From Limnanthes douglasii subsp. nivea (taxonomy: Eukaryota; Streptophyta; Magnoliopsida; Brassicales; Limnanthaceae): a stretch of 64,000 nucleotides of DNA. The stretch spans positions 76,031,910-76,095,909 of the forward strand of contig JAUPFV010000001.1 in assembly GCA_036936605.1 (NCBI GenBank), given 5' to 3'. Positions 11,793 to 23,918 of this stretch are shown here, piece after piece. The translations under genes and the position numbers were made by a program. Numbering within the stretch: position 1 is the stretch's first letter; each line of letters opens with the position of its first letter. Under the pieces are notes generated by a model. It was not told the origin of the DNA and did no database searches. It was given only the letters and a program-made list of their open reading frames with translations.

Positions 11793-12090
11793 AATGAGTA
11801 AATTTTCTTTATTTCTAGCTTTTAGAATAGTCCCACAGCTACTTCGATATCTTGTCTTCTTATCTTCTAAAAGCATGCACGCATCTCCAATTGCAGTTAG
11901 ATAATTGAGGCTTCATATTCTATATTGGATGATCTGAAATATAAACGTAAAAAAGAGCAGTGTCTAGAGTATATAACCATCATATTTATAAGATTTAATC
12001 AATAACATTCAACTAACCAATATTAGTACTTTCAAGAAGTAACATTGCTCTAATATATCTAGGAAACAGATAACTGTCCAAATCCAATTT
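11453..12090. other. AT-rich spacer with (AT)n
   Basis: No gene is seen. An AT dinucleotide run of about 33 bases lies at 11759-11791. The right part should include the 3' end of LINE-2, but no clear oligo-T tract marks it. Confidence 0.6.
11759..11791. repeat. (AT)n microsatellite
   Basis: Uninterrupted AT dinucleotide run. Confidence 0.92.
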
Positions 12091-12440
12091 TATTTTACAT
12101 TTTAGAGTCCAACAAACAAGTCAATCTGCAACTTGGTTTGAACTCTAGAAATATGCTTAATTTCCATTCGAGAATTAATTAGGTTTCTATAATATTTAAT
12201 TAAAAGATTACGATACCTTGTAGCCTTTGAAGTTATAGATTATTAATCCCTCTAATATGGTCAAGCATTCGTCAATCAAAGGATTTAACTTACCATATAA
12301 TCTACCACAAGTACTTAAGGTTTCACCTTTATTATCTCTAAATATTCCTGCATCACTTGACTCTCCATTAGTTAAGGAAGAAGCATTACAATTTAATTTA
12401 AGCCTATCATTGCTTGAAGCAATCTAGTTAACAAAATTCA
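12090..12440 (-). pseudogene. LINE-2 RNase H-like C-terminal domain
   Basis: On the minus strand just below 12420 the frame reads LKLNCNASSLTNGESSDAGI followed by FRDNKGETL, the shape of the plant RVT_3 RNase H domain (an opening N-D/N-G/A-S, then a G-I-x-R-D-x-x-G turn). It continues with LIDECLTILEGL, the E-A-x-A-L helix equivalent. Stops interrupt the rest. An RNase H after zf-RVT is common in plant L1 elements and would remove RNA from the RNA-DNA hybrid. Confidence 0.65.
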
Positions 12441-12604
12441 CCTTATTTGTTAACCAGGTTAATGTCCTTATACCAAAGTTTTCTCTTAAGATTATTGAAA
12501 TTAGTGATATAAATTATAGTATGAGTGATCCTATTAATAATTGTGTTGTTGGTAACATTAAGAACTTCATGCTTTATTTTGTTTCTATAATACCAAATAT
12601 TCCA

Positions 12605-12868
12605 TCAAATGATTGAATGGATTATTAGTCTAATGTAGAACTGTTTTACAGTGGACCAGAACCATGTTCTAACAATATAGTTAATAGACATGAACCTACC
12701 TATAGTTATACCAAAGAACATGGAGAAATAATTCCATATTTCCCAAGCAAAAGAGCAATTAATAAAAAAGTGATTGACAAGCTCAATATTATTGCAAAAC
12801 ACACATTTAAAGGGTAAGTTGTAAATTTTCTTTTGTAAAGTGGTCTCAATATGAATCCATAAATTCAT
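12605..12868 (-). pseudogene. LINE-2 zf-RVT region
   Basis: An 87-residue minus frame contains PFKCVFCNNIELVNHFFINC followed by SFAWEIWNYF. This is the zf-RVT cluster C-x2-C-x(n)-E-x-x-x-H-x-F-x-x-C-x-x-x-x-x-x-W typical of the region after the reverse transcriptase in plant L1 elements. The metal ligands are all present. Upstream the frame is lost for about 560 bp before the next RT block. Confidence 0.82.
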
Positions 12869-13432
12869 GAATTTCTATAAAAATAAGGATAATTTAGTAG
12901 GGGTATTATTGTTTTATATTTTAGCAAATAAATTCATCGAGATTCCTTTATGCCTTACAAAATTTCTGGTTCTTTTTTAAGTCTAAGGGGCCAGATTTTC
13001 CAAGAGTCCATACAATTTGTCATTGTGAATTTTAATCTTCTGAATTTATTATCATGTCAGATGTTGTTACTTAGTTTTCAAGATATCTAGACTCCAAGTA
13101 TTGTTGTTCCAGAAATTATGAACATGGTCAGTGATATACCAACTATTATCCTCCTCGCTAGACAACTAGATTAAAGGTTTTCGAATCCATTTGTCTAACC
13201 AGTAATCAACATTTATCTATATTCCAAATGATATAATTCTCAACAATGTCTCTGGTCTTAATTAATCTTTTCTAGGTCATTGATCCTTTAGTATTTTTAT
13301 TAATTTTAAGATGATGTCTTTTATTACAATAGATTGAATTCATGTAATTGGCCCAAAGGGAATTATTAGTATGAAAGTTAAACCAAAGTTTACAGGAGTA
13401 TGAATCGTGTAAATCTTTGATTTGTATTACAT

Positions 13433-14749
13433 TCAATCCACCTTCTTTGTATGGCTTGCAAAAATTATCCCATGTAGACCAATGAATTTCATTTGAATTC
13501 TCATTAGACCCCCATAAAAATCTATTATACAGGTTTCAAATCCTATTGATAACACTATTGGGCAGAGTACAACATTGAATGTAATAAGAAAGTAAGGACA
13601 TGAGAACAATTTAATTAATACCAATCTGCCACCATATGAAAGAGATTTTGAATCTCGTTCATTAATTTTACATATAATTTTTCTTACAAGATCATCATAG
13701 TTGCAAACATTATTCTTATTATCAATGTTAATGCCAAGATATTTCATAGGTAAACTTTTGTGTTTAAAACTAGTAGCCTCTTCAATATCTTTAATTCATT
13801 GGGAGTTGATCTTATTAGAGGTGATCAAACTAAATTTTTTATTTTTTATTATTTTACATGAGATTTCTTGATAAAGATTAAGAAAACTATTGAGTCTTTT
13901 AATACGGTTCTTTGAACCATTTGCAAAGATGACAAATCATCTGCAAATGCAAGACAATTAATGTTTACATGACTTTTGTTTATAAATTTCACATTCTGAT
14001 ATCTATTAAACAGACTGTTGATACCTCTTATAAGGTACTCTTGAGCGATAATAAAGAGGTTGAGGGAGATGGGATACCCCTGCCTAACATCATTCATACT
14101 TTTGAAATAATCATGTAAGTCACCATTTATTAAGATGGAAAAGAAAACATAGCTAATACAGTTGTTTATTAAGGCTATAAACTTGTTATGAAAGTCAAAA
14201 GATTTCATAACATCAAAGATAAAATTGTGAGATAAGTTATCATATGATTTATTCATATCAATCTTAAAAACAACATTTCCACCTCTAATTTTTTTGTTAA
14301 TATCATAAATGATTTCATAATTAAGAAGGATTTGATCATGAATGTCTCTTCTATGAACAAGACCTCCTTGCTCTTAGAAGATGATCCTAGGAATGATTAA
14401 TGAGAGTCTATCATTAATGATTTTAAAGATTATTATATTAATGAGAAACTTATTGGTCTAAAATATTTCCACTATTTTGGGTGGTCATTTTTAGGAATGA
14501 GACAAATGGTAGTAGAAAATATATCATTTGGCCCAACTTTCTCATAAAAAAAATATCAATAATAGTAGAGCAGAATTCATATTTTATGATGTTCCACAAA
14601 GATTGATAAAATGTTGCGTTGAATCCATCTGGAGCAAAAACACTATTGGTTTTAAGATTTTTCACAGCTTTTCTAATTTCTTCCATAGTTGGAGAAGTTA
14701 TTAGGAATGAATAGATAACATCATTAATTAATTTAGGGATTATTCCCAT
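13433..14749 (-). pseudogene. LINE-2 reverse transcriptase
   Basis: Three frames in order form most of an L1 reverse transcriptase. 14749-14450 has TMEEIRKAVKNLKTNSVFAPDGF (the PGPDGF box with P-G changed). 14256-13849 has SYDNLSHNFIFDVMKSF, VRQGYPISLNLFI (the RQGDPLSP box) and an intact catalytic LAFADDL near residue 103. 13747-13433 has YLGINIDNKN and LSYGGRLVLIK, the thumb-region motifs. Frames change between blocks, so no full enzyme can be made. The upper end is cut at 15293 by TE1; the rest of the LINE resumes at 25838. Confidence 0.87.
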
Positions 14750-14784
14750 TGGGTCCTCATAAGATTAAACATGGTGGCTGCTGA

Positions 14785-15288
14785 CTAATAAGTTTTTAAA
14801 ATGGTTGACATTAAGATCACACATCTTATTATGGTCTTCAACCCAACTGTCATCATGATAGATACTATTTTTTTTTCTTCTGTGTCTTTTCTTAACAAAG
14901 TTATGAAGAAGAACAAAATTAGTATCACCATTTTTGAACCAATTAAGACAACTTTTTTGCTCTTAATAAGCCTCTTATCTTGGCAAGAGAATAAGATGTT
15001 GGGCTTTGGCATTGGCCATATTGTTTTTATCATCATTACTTTGAGTTTACAACCATTTATTTTTCATAGTAAGTTACTTTATCACCAGATTTGACAACAA
15101 TGTTGGATATGTTGCCAACGAATTCATGATTCCAAGTTTTAAGACTCCCTTTGAGTCCTTTTAATTTATACTAGAAAATAAATAAAGAAGGGAAATAAAT
15201 ATGAATATTCCTTGAGTCCTCAATTATTTGATTAAAGTTTAGATGATTCTTCCAAATATTCAAGAAGTTAAATAATGATTTAGGTCTT
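14785..15288 (-). pseudogene. LINE-2 endonuclease-to-RT linker
   Basis: Minus-strand frames here resemble the K-S-x-x-x-W-x-x-x-G-D-x-N-T-x-x-F-H segment that follows the endonuclease in plant L1s, seen across two frames (a W-F-K-N-G-D-T-N stretch near 14930). It is followed by an R-R-x-x-N-x-I-like stretch. No catalytic residues lie here. It joins the RT block to the endonuclease piece beyond TE1. Confidence 0.55.
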
Positions 15289-15293
15289 ACATT

Positions 15294-16028
15294 TGATAAG
15301 GGGGGATTCCCCCAAATAAGAGCGAGCACGAGCAAAGAGCACTATGAGTTCAGATTATAATAAGCAATAAAGAAAAGAACGAGCTCTACGGCGCTGACGA
15401 GCTCAAAAGCAGATCAAAACCAAAGCTAAATACACCGTTGATGAACTCAAAGGGATATTGAGCTCGTCAACGGACTGAGCTCAAGGACATATACAGCTCG
15501 TCAACGGACTAAGCTCAATGATATATACAACATTTCTGAACTCAAGATTAGGATGATCTTGAAGACATTGGAGAAAGAGTTAATCGACTGGATGAGGAAC
15601 GAGATGAAATGAAAAGACCTAAAGAGGATAAGCTGAGCACGTGGTCAGTGAGCTTGAGCTCTGTAAACCAGAACAAACCCGATTTCGTTTAAAGGAGTAG
15701 CTCAGCTCGGATTAAATTACAGATTAAACTCATCGTCTTTTTATTTGTTATGCAAACACATGTTTTGACCCATGAGTCAAACCGTGTTAGTTATTTATTC
15801 CAAAATTATAGGGGTAGTGAATGTGTTAGTTATTTGTTCCACAATTATAGGGATAATGATGTTAGTGGGATAGTGGCGCTAAAAGCGTAAACATATGTAA
15901 CTACCCACTAATTTTTGTATTATATATAGGGAAGACTTATCAACCAATAAAGTGATTTTTTTGGCTTATCTCTTTCTTGACTAAAATACTAAAGGCTTAC
16001 TGTGGTAGAAATTGTTACTTCTCTAACA
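15294..16028 (+). repeat. TE1 5' LTR (735 bp)
   Basis: It starts TGATAAGGGGGGATTCCCCC and ends CTCTAACA. A TATATATA box lies near 15921-15930, a plausible promoter. Compared with the 3' LTR it is about 50 bp longer because of a deletion in the 3' copy, near 25525. The first 20 bases form a short hairpin-like GGGGGGATTCCCCC. Confidence 0.93.
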
Positions 16029-16030
16029 AA

Positions 16031-16047
16031 TTTGGCGCCGTTTGTGG
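16031..16047 (+). other. TE1 primer-binding site
   Basis: TTTGGCGCCGTTTGTGG starts two bases after the LTR. The TGGCGCCG core is the form used by many plant gypsy elements and suggests a tRNA-Asp-like primer; the later bases match less well. Confidence 0.7.
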
Positions 16048-16067
16048 AAACTCTTTAATCAATCACC

Positions 16068-17400
16068 ATGATAGTCACTAGGTCAAGAATCGAGAGAGAC
16101 AATCAGGAAACTAGCGAAACAACACCACAGCGGAGGAGAACCGTAAGTGAGCCAACAGGGCGAGGCATCCTAAATCTCGGCCCCACGGTTCCTCAAGAGG
16201 TCAATCCTCTGATACCCTAAGAAATGATGGTGACAGAGGGACCTCCAATTCAGCCAACTGCCGTTTCCAGGGAAGAAGTGCATCTCTATCAGCCAGAGAA
16301 TGCATTAGGGCACGAGCAAGACTAACCAACCGTCAGGACCAGAGGCGAGAAAAGTCAACAGGACAGATCATTCCTCTAAACGAGATGACAAACAAGAAGA
16401 TGAAGGCGAGAGCAGGGGAAAGAATTGTAGCAGAGAACCACGCGACGAGGTGAAACAGACGTCGACCAAGCGAGCTCGGGAGGATGAGGACCTTAGCTAC
16501 AATCAGATCCGCCCAAAGTTGTCGGCCTACATATTAAAGGAATCATCATTCTCTGAGAAGATCTTGGAAGCTCAACTCCCAAGGAAGTTCGACCCATTCA
16601 GGATGGAAGCTTATTATGGAACAGGGGATTCAAAGAGGCATCTGGAACAGTTCAGAAACATGGTGATGGATTTTAATCTTGATGATTCGATGTTATGCCG
16701 AGCACTATCCATGACAATCAAAGGTAACACCATGGACTGGTTCAATAACTTGCCAAATGGATCCATCTGTGATTTTACTGGATTGTGGAAAGCATTCAGG
16801 GAAAGGTTCGTTGGTAACAAAGAGATTAAGCGTGAGTGGGATTCGATCAGGGATCTTTATCAACGCCGAGGTGAGTCTCTTAAAAGTTATATTAGAAGAT
16901 TTGTTCATGCCATAAATATTTTTCCAGATCTAGCCGAAAACATGGCGGTGGCTTCCTTGAAACGAGGGCTCGACAGAAGAGGGGAACTATATGCAGATCT
17001 CATCAAATTCCCAACTGAAAACACGGGGGACCTACTCGTAAGAGTAGATACTTTTATCAGGGTTGATGAGGCCAGAAGAGGGGGTTCACCTGAGCGACGC
17101 GAGTCAGATTTCAAAGATGGTGGATCAAAATGAAAAAAGACTGAGGAGCAACCAAGGAGGGACTACAACCGAAGACCTCAGCAGCTCGATCAACCAAACA
17201 GGCGCTTCACGCCATTGACGGAGGCTATTTCAGTAATTTCTGATCGCACAAAGGGACGTACGAGGTACCAAACTCCACGTACAATGAGCACGCCTGTATT
17301 TAAGCGATCTAATCGGTATTAATGTGCATATCTTCACGATCATGGACATTCGACGGATGAGTGCTAGGAGTTAAGGAAAGAGATTCAGCGCTTGATAGAC
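16068..17400 (+). pseudogene. gag: TE1 Gag
   Basis: Gag forms the particle and binds the element RNA. A first frame starts at ATG 16068 (MIVTRSRIERDN) and stops near 16206. The main core frame, in another phase, runs 16450-17133 and has the retrotransposon Gag core (YYGTGDSKRHLEQFRNMVMD, AFRERFVGNK, YIRRFVHAINIFP). After an in-frame TGA at 17131 comes a damaged zinc knuckle, C-x2-L-x-D-H-G-H-S-T-D-E-C, ending just before a TAG at 17365. TAA at 17320 lies directly before it. From 16450 onwards the phase stays the same through the whole of pol. Confidence 0.88.
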
Positions 17401-18144
17401 AATTGTGAGCTGATTCAATATATCAAACGAACTCAACCGGATCGACGAGAGGAATATCATCCTCTGAACACTGACAAACCAGCCAGTGGAGAAGATCTAG
17501 AAGCAAACAAGAAACAGTGGTTACTAACCATATTAGGGGAAAGTTTGGCTACAAGTCAAGGGTCTACTCAGAACAAACGAGCTAAAAATGAGTTTGGCAT
17601 TTTTGAAATAGATGGAAATTCTTATCAAAAATACAAAGACCCAGTTTATGATCGCACCTTTAATGGTGATGACCTCAGAGGTATTAGTTTACCCCATGAG
17701 GATGCTTTAACTATTCACTTGGACATTGGAGGGGTAATGGTATCCCGATTACTGGTTGATGGAGGATGCTCGGTAAATATTATCTTCAAAAGCAGCTTTG
17801 ATCGTATGAAAAACGTGCCACCATACTCACCTACTCAGCGGACATTGGTAGGTTACGAAGGAAAATCTTCTTAATGTGTTTGGGAGGTGGAGCTGTTGGT
17901 CAAAGTCGGTCATGGAGCTACGAAGAAATAACTGAAAATGTTATTTTTTATTTTCGACACGCCGAGCCCTTACCATGCAATTATTGGACGAATGTTGCTG
18001 CATAAGATGGAAGGAGCGTCGTGCACATATCGACAATGCATTAAATATCCAGTAGGTAGTTTGACAGGAATAATTCGGGGCAGCCAAAGGACTGTGCGAA
18101 CTTGTTATGCAATCGCGTCAGATCCATCCAAACCTATCCAATAG
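17401..18144 (+). pseudogene. pol: TE1 aspartic protease region
   Basis: The protease would cut the Gag-Pol polyprotein. The frame reads SRLLVDGGCSVNIIF at about 17743-17790; D-G-G replaces the usual D-[TS]-G. The second conserved part, YHAIIGRMLLHKM, is at about 17968-18010. In-frame stops are TAA at 17872, TAA at 17929 and TAG at 18142. It is in the same phase as gag and RT, as expected for one fused polyprotein. Confidence 0.85.
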
Positions 18145-19251
18145 CAATTAAATGGAGAGGGAGACATTCCACCAACAACGTTAGATCTCACATCGCCAGA
18201 TCCAGTAGATGATCCACGAGAAAACGAGTATTCAACTACTACAGATGCTACAACATTGGATACAGTCATAGCTGCCAATAGAATACTTCAATTGGGAAAC
18301 GAGCTATCTCTTGACTCAAAGGTACGTTTCGTTGCTTTACTAGCAAGAAATTAAGATATGTTTTCTTGGGAAGCAACTGATGTTTCAAGAGTAAGTCCTA
18401 CGATCATAAGCCATGAATTCGCTATCAATCCTTGTGCCAAACCTGTACGACAAAAACATAGGGCATTTTCAGTTGAGAAGCAGGTTGATATATTAACTAA
18501 GGTCAACAAGCGCACACGATTGGGGCATTTCCGAAAAGCAAGGTACCCGGTCTGGATAGACAATCCGGTTTTAGTCCAAAAGAAGAACGGACATTAGAGA
18601 ATGTGTGTGGACTTTACTGATTTGAACCAAGCATGTCCTAAAGATGCTTTCCCGTTGCCAAGGATAGATCAGCTGGTCGATTTGGCTTCAGGTTGCAAAT
18701 TCCTCTCCTTCATGGATGCGTACTCAGGATACAATCAGATCCGCATGCACCCGTCTGATCAGGAGCGTACAGCCTTTCAAACCGAGCGGGGTCTCTATAG
18801 TTATACGGTTATGCCCTTTGGACTAGAGAATGCCGGATCAACATATCAAAGGCTACTCAATCACATTTTCCAAGATCATTTTAGGCAGTATCTAGAGGCA
18901 TATATTGATGATATGATTATTAAAACACATGAAGAAGTGCAGCACCTTAATACTTTACAGGTCGTTTTTTATTTATTACGCAAGTTTAATCTTAAGCTTA
19001 ACCCAGATAAGTGTTCTTTTGGTGTTGCTAAAGGAAAATTCCTGGGTAATGTGATAAGTCAGAAAAGTATTAAGGCGGATCCAGTTCAACTAAACGCAAT
19101 TCTGCAGATAGGACCACCAAAGAATGTTAAAGAAGTTCAGTGTCTTACAGGACGGTTAGCAGCTTTGTCGAGGTTCATCTCACGTGCATCACACAAGAGT
19201 CATCACTTTTTTGAAGTATTACGGGGTGCTAAGAAGTTTTCATGGACATAA
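18145..19251 (+). pseudogene. pol: TE1 reverse transcriptase
   Basis: Motifs in order: PVWIDNPVLVQKKNGH near 18548-18594, CVDFTDLNQACPKDAFPLP at 18604, FLSFMDAYSGYNQIRMHP at about 18700 (first catalytic Asp), VMPFGLENAGSTYQRLL near 18810, and the catalytic box AYIDDMIIK near 18898. All key aspartates remain. Stops are TAA at 18352, TAG at 18595 and TAA at 19249, without a phase change. The RT to RNase H connection reads LTGRLAALSRFISRASHKSH. Confidence 0.93.
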
Positions 19252-19731
19252 GAGTGTGACAAAGCTTTTGGCGATCTTAAGCAGTACCTTACATCCCGTG
19301 AGATTTTGTCTGCTCCTACACCTGAGGATTCATTATTTATATATTTAGCAGTGTCACCTTTTGCTGTTAGTTCGGCTCCCGTGCGCGATCAAAAGAGAAA
19401 ACAGCAACCAGTATATTACACGAGAAAAACGCTAACAGATATGGAGACAAGATATCTAAACCTCGAAAAGCTTGCTTTGAGCTTGGTTGTCACAGCTCGA
19501 CAAATGATGTCGTACTTTCAAGGGCATGTTATGACGGTACAAACAATATATTCTTTACGAAGGCTATTGAAAAAACCCGATGTTTCTGGCAGGTTAACCA
19601 AATGGAGGATCAAGCTCGGTGAATATGAAATTCATTTTGAACCACGCGTAGCTATAAAAGGACAAGCAGTTGCAGACTTCTTAGCAGAGTTCAGCTCATC
19701 CAAGGAAGAAAAAGATGAGATAAATGACTGA
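19252..19731 (+). pseudogene. pol: TE1 RNase H (retroviral-type, connection-like)
   Basis: The segment reads DSLFIYLAVSPFAVSSAPVR, PVYYTRKTLTDMETRYLNLE and GRLTKWRIKLGEYEIHFEPR. This is the RT-linked RNase H of gypsy elements, which in the Tat lineage is usually degenerate and followed by a second RNase H. It ends at TGA 19729 in the same phase as what follows. Confidence 0.88.
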
Positions 19732-20244
19732 CAAGTGGTTGAGCTCAACCAATGTGTTATTAAAGCCGATAGTGCATCTTCTATAACAGGAGGAGGTGCA
19801 AGTATTATAATTAGAACTCCGATTGGGGAGGAGGTCAAACAAGCGGTGCGCTTTAATTTTTTGGTAACAAATAATGCTGCAGAATATGAGGCTTCCCTTT
19901 GTGCCACGAAGTTGGCTTTGATATGTGGAGCTCGAAGTATCAAGATCAGATCTGACTCTCAGTTGGTGGTAAATCAGGCACAGGGTCTTTATGATGTCAG
20001 ACAAGACAATATCAAGGAGTATCTTGTGATACTTAAGGAGTATGAGTCTAAATTCACTAACGTATCTTGTGAACAGATCCCACGAAGGGATAATTCAGCA
20101 GTTGACACTTTAGCTATGGCTGCAGCTTCAAGAGACCATCCAACAATTTTGCTCCAACAATTCTGTGCGACAGAGCTAATATCAGCAGCTACAACAGTCA
20201 ATTCAATCAATAATGATGACGACTGGCGGACTCCATACATCTAA
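19732..20244 (+). pseudogene. pol: TE1 second, archaeal-like RNase H (aRH)
   Basis: The frame has IKADSASSITGGGASIII (a D at the start of strand 1 with glycines around the first turn), TNNAAEYEASLCATKLAL (catalytic Glu of helix A), IRSDSQLVVNQAQG (third acidic residue) and RRDNSAVDTLAMAAASRDH (fourth). The four acidic positions are therefore still visible. An extra archaeal-type RNase H between the first RNase H and the integrase is a mark of Tat elements. The frame ends at TAA 20242. Confidence 0.9.
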
Positions 20245-21470
20245 TACTTAAACCGAGGAACATTGTCTATAAGTAAAAGTGAGGTTCACGGATTGCAGAT
20301 CAGAGCAGCCAAATATTGTTTCCTTGACAATATTTTGTATAGGAAAAGCTCAAACAACCCTTTACTTTGTTGCCTTGACGGAGGTGAAGCTAGCTCTGTG
20401 TTGGTTGATTTACATTCAGGTGAAGCAGGGGCTTATTGTGGACACCGAACACTGATTTGTCATTTTTATCTTGCTGGGTACTATTGGCTTGAGCTAGCGA
20501 GCGATGTTGAGAATCTAGGATTGCAATGTCACAAATATCAAGAATATTTGAACATGCAGCACAGACCCAACGACCCATGCAGAACATTTGTTCCATGTCC
20601 GTTCGATAAATGGGGAATAGATCTAGTGGGTCATTTGCCAATGGCCACAAGCAAACGACAGTTCCTCATTGTGGAAATGGATTACTTTTTAAAATGGGTT
20701 GAGTCTAAAGCTATGATCAGAATACGCGCTCATGAGGTATGTGATTTCATACATAATCAAATTCTAACCCGATATGGAATTTCAAGCATTATAATGACAA
20801 ATAACTGCCCTCAATTCCAAAATTCGATCCTAACCAACTTCTGCAAACGATATGGGATTCTCCAGCATTTCTCCACCCCTTATTACCCTCAAGCAAACGG
20901 ACAGGTTGAGGTGACTAACAGAACACTATTAGAAGGGCTAAAGAATAAACTGGAGGGAGCTAAAGGCAAATGGACGGACAAGTTAGCAGAGGTCCTATGG
21001 ACGTACAGAACAACCCCTCGCTCCACAACAGGCGATACACCATTTGCTTTGGTATACGGGGCAGAGGCAGTTATTCCAGCAGAGGTTATAATACTGAGCC
21101 ATAGGATTGAGCACTACGAAGAGGAGGAAAATCTTATAGCTAAGTCAACATCCCTGGATCTGATAGACGAATGACAAAATCAGGTTAGAGTCTGAGCAGA
21201 GCATTATCAAAGTCTTATGAGGGGACGCTTTAATGCTCGTTTGAAGCCGCGTTCGTTCAAGGTGGGAGATTTAGTTTTAAAGAAGGTGTTTCAGGGCTCC
21301 GGTAGCGGAACAGGTGGCAAGCTAGGGCCAAACTGGGAAGGCCCATATTCAGTTATTTCAACAGGGCATCATGGCGCGTACAGATTAGCTGATCAAGAAG
21401 TCTGAGCACTCAAGTATCCTTAGAATGTTAATCACCTAAAGTTGTATCGCCAAAATATTTAAGATGTAAA
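20245..21470 (+). pseudogene. pol: TE1 integrase
   Basis: Integrase inserts the DNA copy. The N-terminal zinc finger is damaged (LHSGEAGAYCGHRTL, then LQCHKYQE in place of C-x2-C). The core has KWGIDLVGHLP (first Asp), then MTNNCPQFQN where the second catalytic Asp is Asn, then QANGQVEVTNRTLLEGL (Glu kept). The C-terminal domain (LKPRSFKVGDLVLKKV, GPYSVISTGHHGAYRL) follows TGA at 21172 and 21193, and ends beyond TGA 21403 and TAG 21421. The 303-residue frame 20263-21174 is the longest open one in this pol. Confidence 0.92.
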
Positions 21471-22149
21471 GATGCGCTCTTTTTCCTCTCTGAAAGTGCA
21501 AGGAGGTTTTTTAATGAGGCGTCTAGGAACAATTCTTTGAATTTTTTCAATACAAGTTATGTTTTCGCCAATGTGTGTTTGTGCAAGTTTTATCCTCATA
21601 ACCAACGAATGGGTCAATCACCACGCCATATTTGGCCGCGCAATGGACCATACTGAGTCCAGACTAAGTGTCTATAAACACGAATGGGCTAATTGGCCAC
21701 GGCTACGGGCTACGTAATGGCCATACTGTGCCTATACTTTGTACTGGGTATATCAACGAACTGGTCAAAGACCAAGTCTGAGTAGACTACGAAATAGGGT
21801 CCATGAGACCTCGCCACGAAAATGCTATCATGGTCCAAGTTGTCTAAGCTACGCAATGAGCCCTACTGATCTCGGAGTTATAAGGATCTCTAGAAAGCTC
21901 AGCACACACATAGTCCACAACTGACAACAAACACTTACATCAATAATTAAGGTAAATCATGCATCAATTCAAATGTGTTTTAAAATAAATAATCCAAGTT
22001 TTACGAATAGTACGACAAGTTTAACAGCCAAAATAAGGAATTTAGTTCAACAAGACAAGCACATATTACTTAGAACTACTAGGTGGCAGTTGTTTGGAAG
22101 GATCCACAGAACTGTTAGTTTCAGTGTTCTTCTGAGGGGCCATGTTTGA
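21471..22149. other. TE1 spacer between pol and antisense gene
   Basis: No gene is seen. It begins with AAGGAGGTTTTTTAATGAGGCG (21500-21521), a stretch also present after pol in TE4. pol and the antisense gene converge on this stretch, so both transcripts should end here. Confidence 0.6.
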
Positions 22150-22820
22150 GCTTGGGGCCGCAGACTCTGCAAGATGGGCAAGGGATCCTAATTTCAGTCC
22201 AGGATTCAAGGCTATTAGCTTGGGGGTGCATACTCTGCAAGATAGGCAATAGCTTTCTTGTTCTCCTTGGTGATCATTTCTGTTTTAATTGTAAACAATT
22301 GTGTTTCCCTTTCTTCAGCAGCTGCTTCTATCTTTTTCTGCCATTGTTTTTGCTCTTGTTTGACCCGATCACGCTCCTCCTCCACTTCCTTGCTCAACTT
22401 TATCACCTTAGCAGTCAGAGTTACAATTCGATATGGTTGTTCCTCTACCCTATTCTCCTGATTGTTGGCCCGATCCATCAAATTTGCATTTTGTGCTTGC
22501 AAATTATTATTCCTCTCTAACAAGTTTTCGTTCTGGCTCAACACTAGTTTATAGCTTTCGGATATAGTCGCTAGCCTCCGATCGCTGCATTTTACAGTCA
22601 CCTGCAGGGAGGCAACTACCTTTTCCAACTAGGTTTTTGCATCTAAGGCTTCATGCTTGAAAGCCTTGGCTGAAACATAAGCATGTTTCAAACGGATGAC
22701 CTCAGCAGTACTGTGCTTAGCTGAGTCAAAAAACATGGCTTCAGGCTTCCATTTCTCCATGGAAGTTATGTCAACAAGAGAAATGTTTCGATAATTGAGG
22801 ATAAATGAGTTATGGTGCAT

Positions 22821-22897
22821 CTGTATATAAACAAGGAAGATAGATGTAATTTTTTCAGATCTACAACTTAACGTGTGCATAAATTAGTGATTTTTAC
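22821..22897 (-). other. Likely GT-AG intron 2 of TE1 aORF (77 bp)
   Basis: On the minus strand GATCGAG is followed by GTAAAAATCAC, and 77 bp later TTTATATACAG is followed by ATGCACC. The open frame changes across this segment and continues as coiled-coil-like sequence afterwards, which supports splicing. Confidence 0.55.
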
Positions 22898-23918
22898 CTC
22901 GATCGCTAGCTCGGTTTGCCTCTGCAAGATCTCTGTATTTAACATTTTTTCATAGTACAACAGATCAGGGATCATACGTAGCTGATCGAACATATAAGAG
23001 GAAGGACGCGGAACTTGCACTTTTGAGCGCTCCCCTGCATACACCCTTTGTTGGCTGGACTCAGTTGCTTTCTCGTCAGGATTGTTCTTTTCAGTGGTCT
23101 CCACTGATGGTGCTCAATTCTCCACAGATGAGCTCAACACTAGCTGTTGAGCTTGCTCTGTGTGAGTTGGGGGCACCGCTGGTTCTTTTTTAGCACCGTT
23201 GTCATTCTCTTCTCCAGCCTCCACTAGGTCAACTATCTCCTTAGCACCAGGAGGATTTTGTCCTTCACCAACTTCCGTTGTCGTTGGATTAGGAGGATGT
23301 GCTCCTTCGTTGGAATTAGCTTCAGTACTATCATCCTCTTCATCTCTTAGTTGTAATTTCCCGGTGCTTAAGGGAATAGCATCTACAATTACCTTTTGCT
23401 TTTTCTTCCTCCTCGTATCAAGAGCACCAATGATGGTCTTCTCGTCTTTATCCTCTCTTTCTGCTCAGACTTTGTTGGGCTGAGCAGCTTCAGGCACCTG
23501 TGGTGTTTCTTTTTCATTTTGCTCGACAGTTTTTCCTTTGTTTTGGACAACATCATTTCCTTATTCGATTGAGAGAGCGGAAACAAATGATGAATCCCCA
23601 GTTTCACCAGCTTTTTGGGTTACCCGAGGCACTGCTAGCCAAACGCCAACACTGTTTTTCTCACGAAGTTTCTTTTCTAAAGTGATCTCAGGCGGTCCAT
23701 GGTACCTTCTGCACCATTCGCCATTCTTATTTCTCCTTCGTCTGTGATGCTGAGCTCGGGGATTGACCACAACCCTAACTTCAAATAGTTATGTCGTGTG
23801 AACAATCCCTTAGGATCTTGTTGCCGGGCTTCAAAAGCTAAGCTACTAACTCTGATCAGAGAATTCAAGTAGTTCAGTGGTCTCTCTTCTTTCCACCAGC
23901 TCTGATTGGAAAGTTCAC

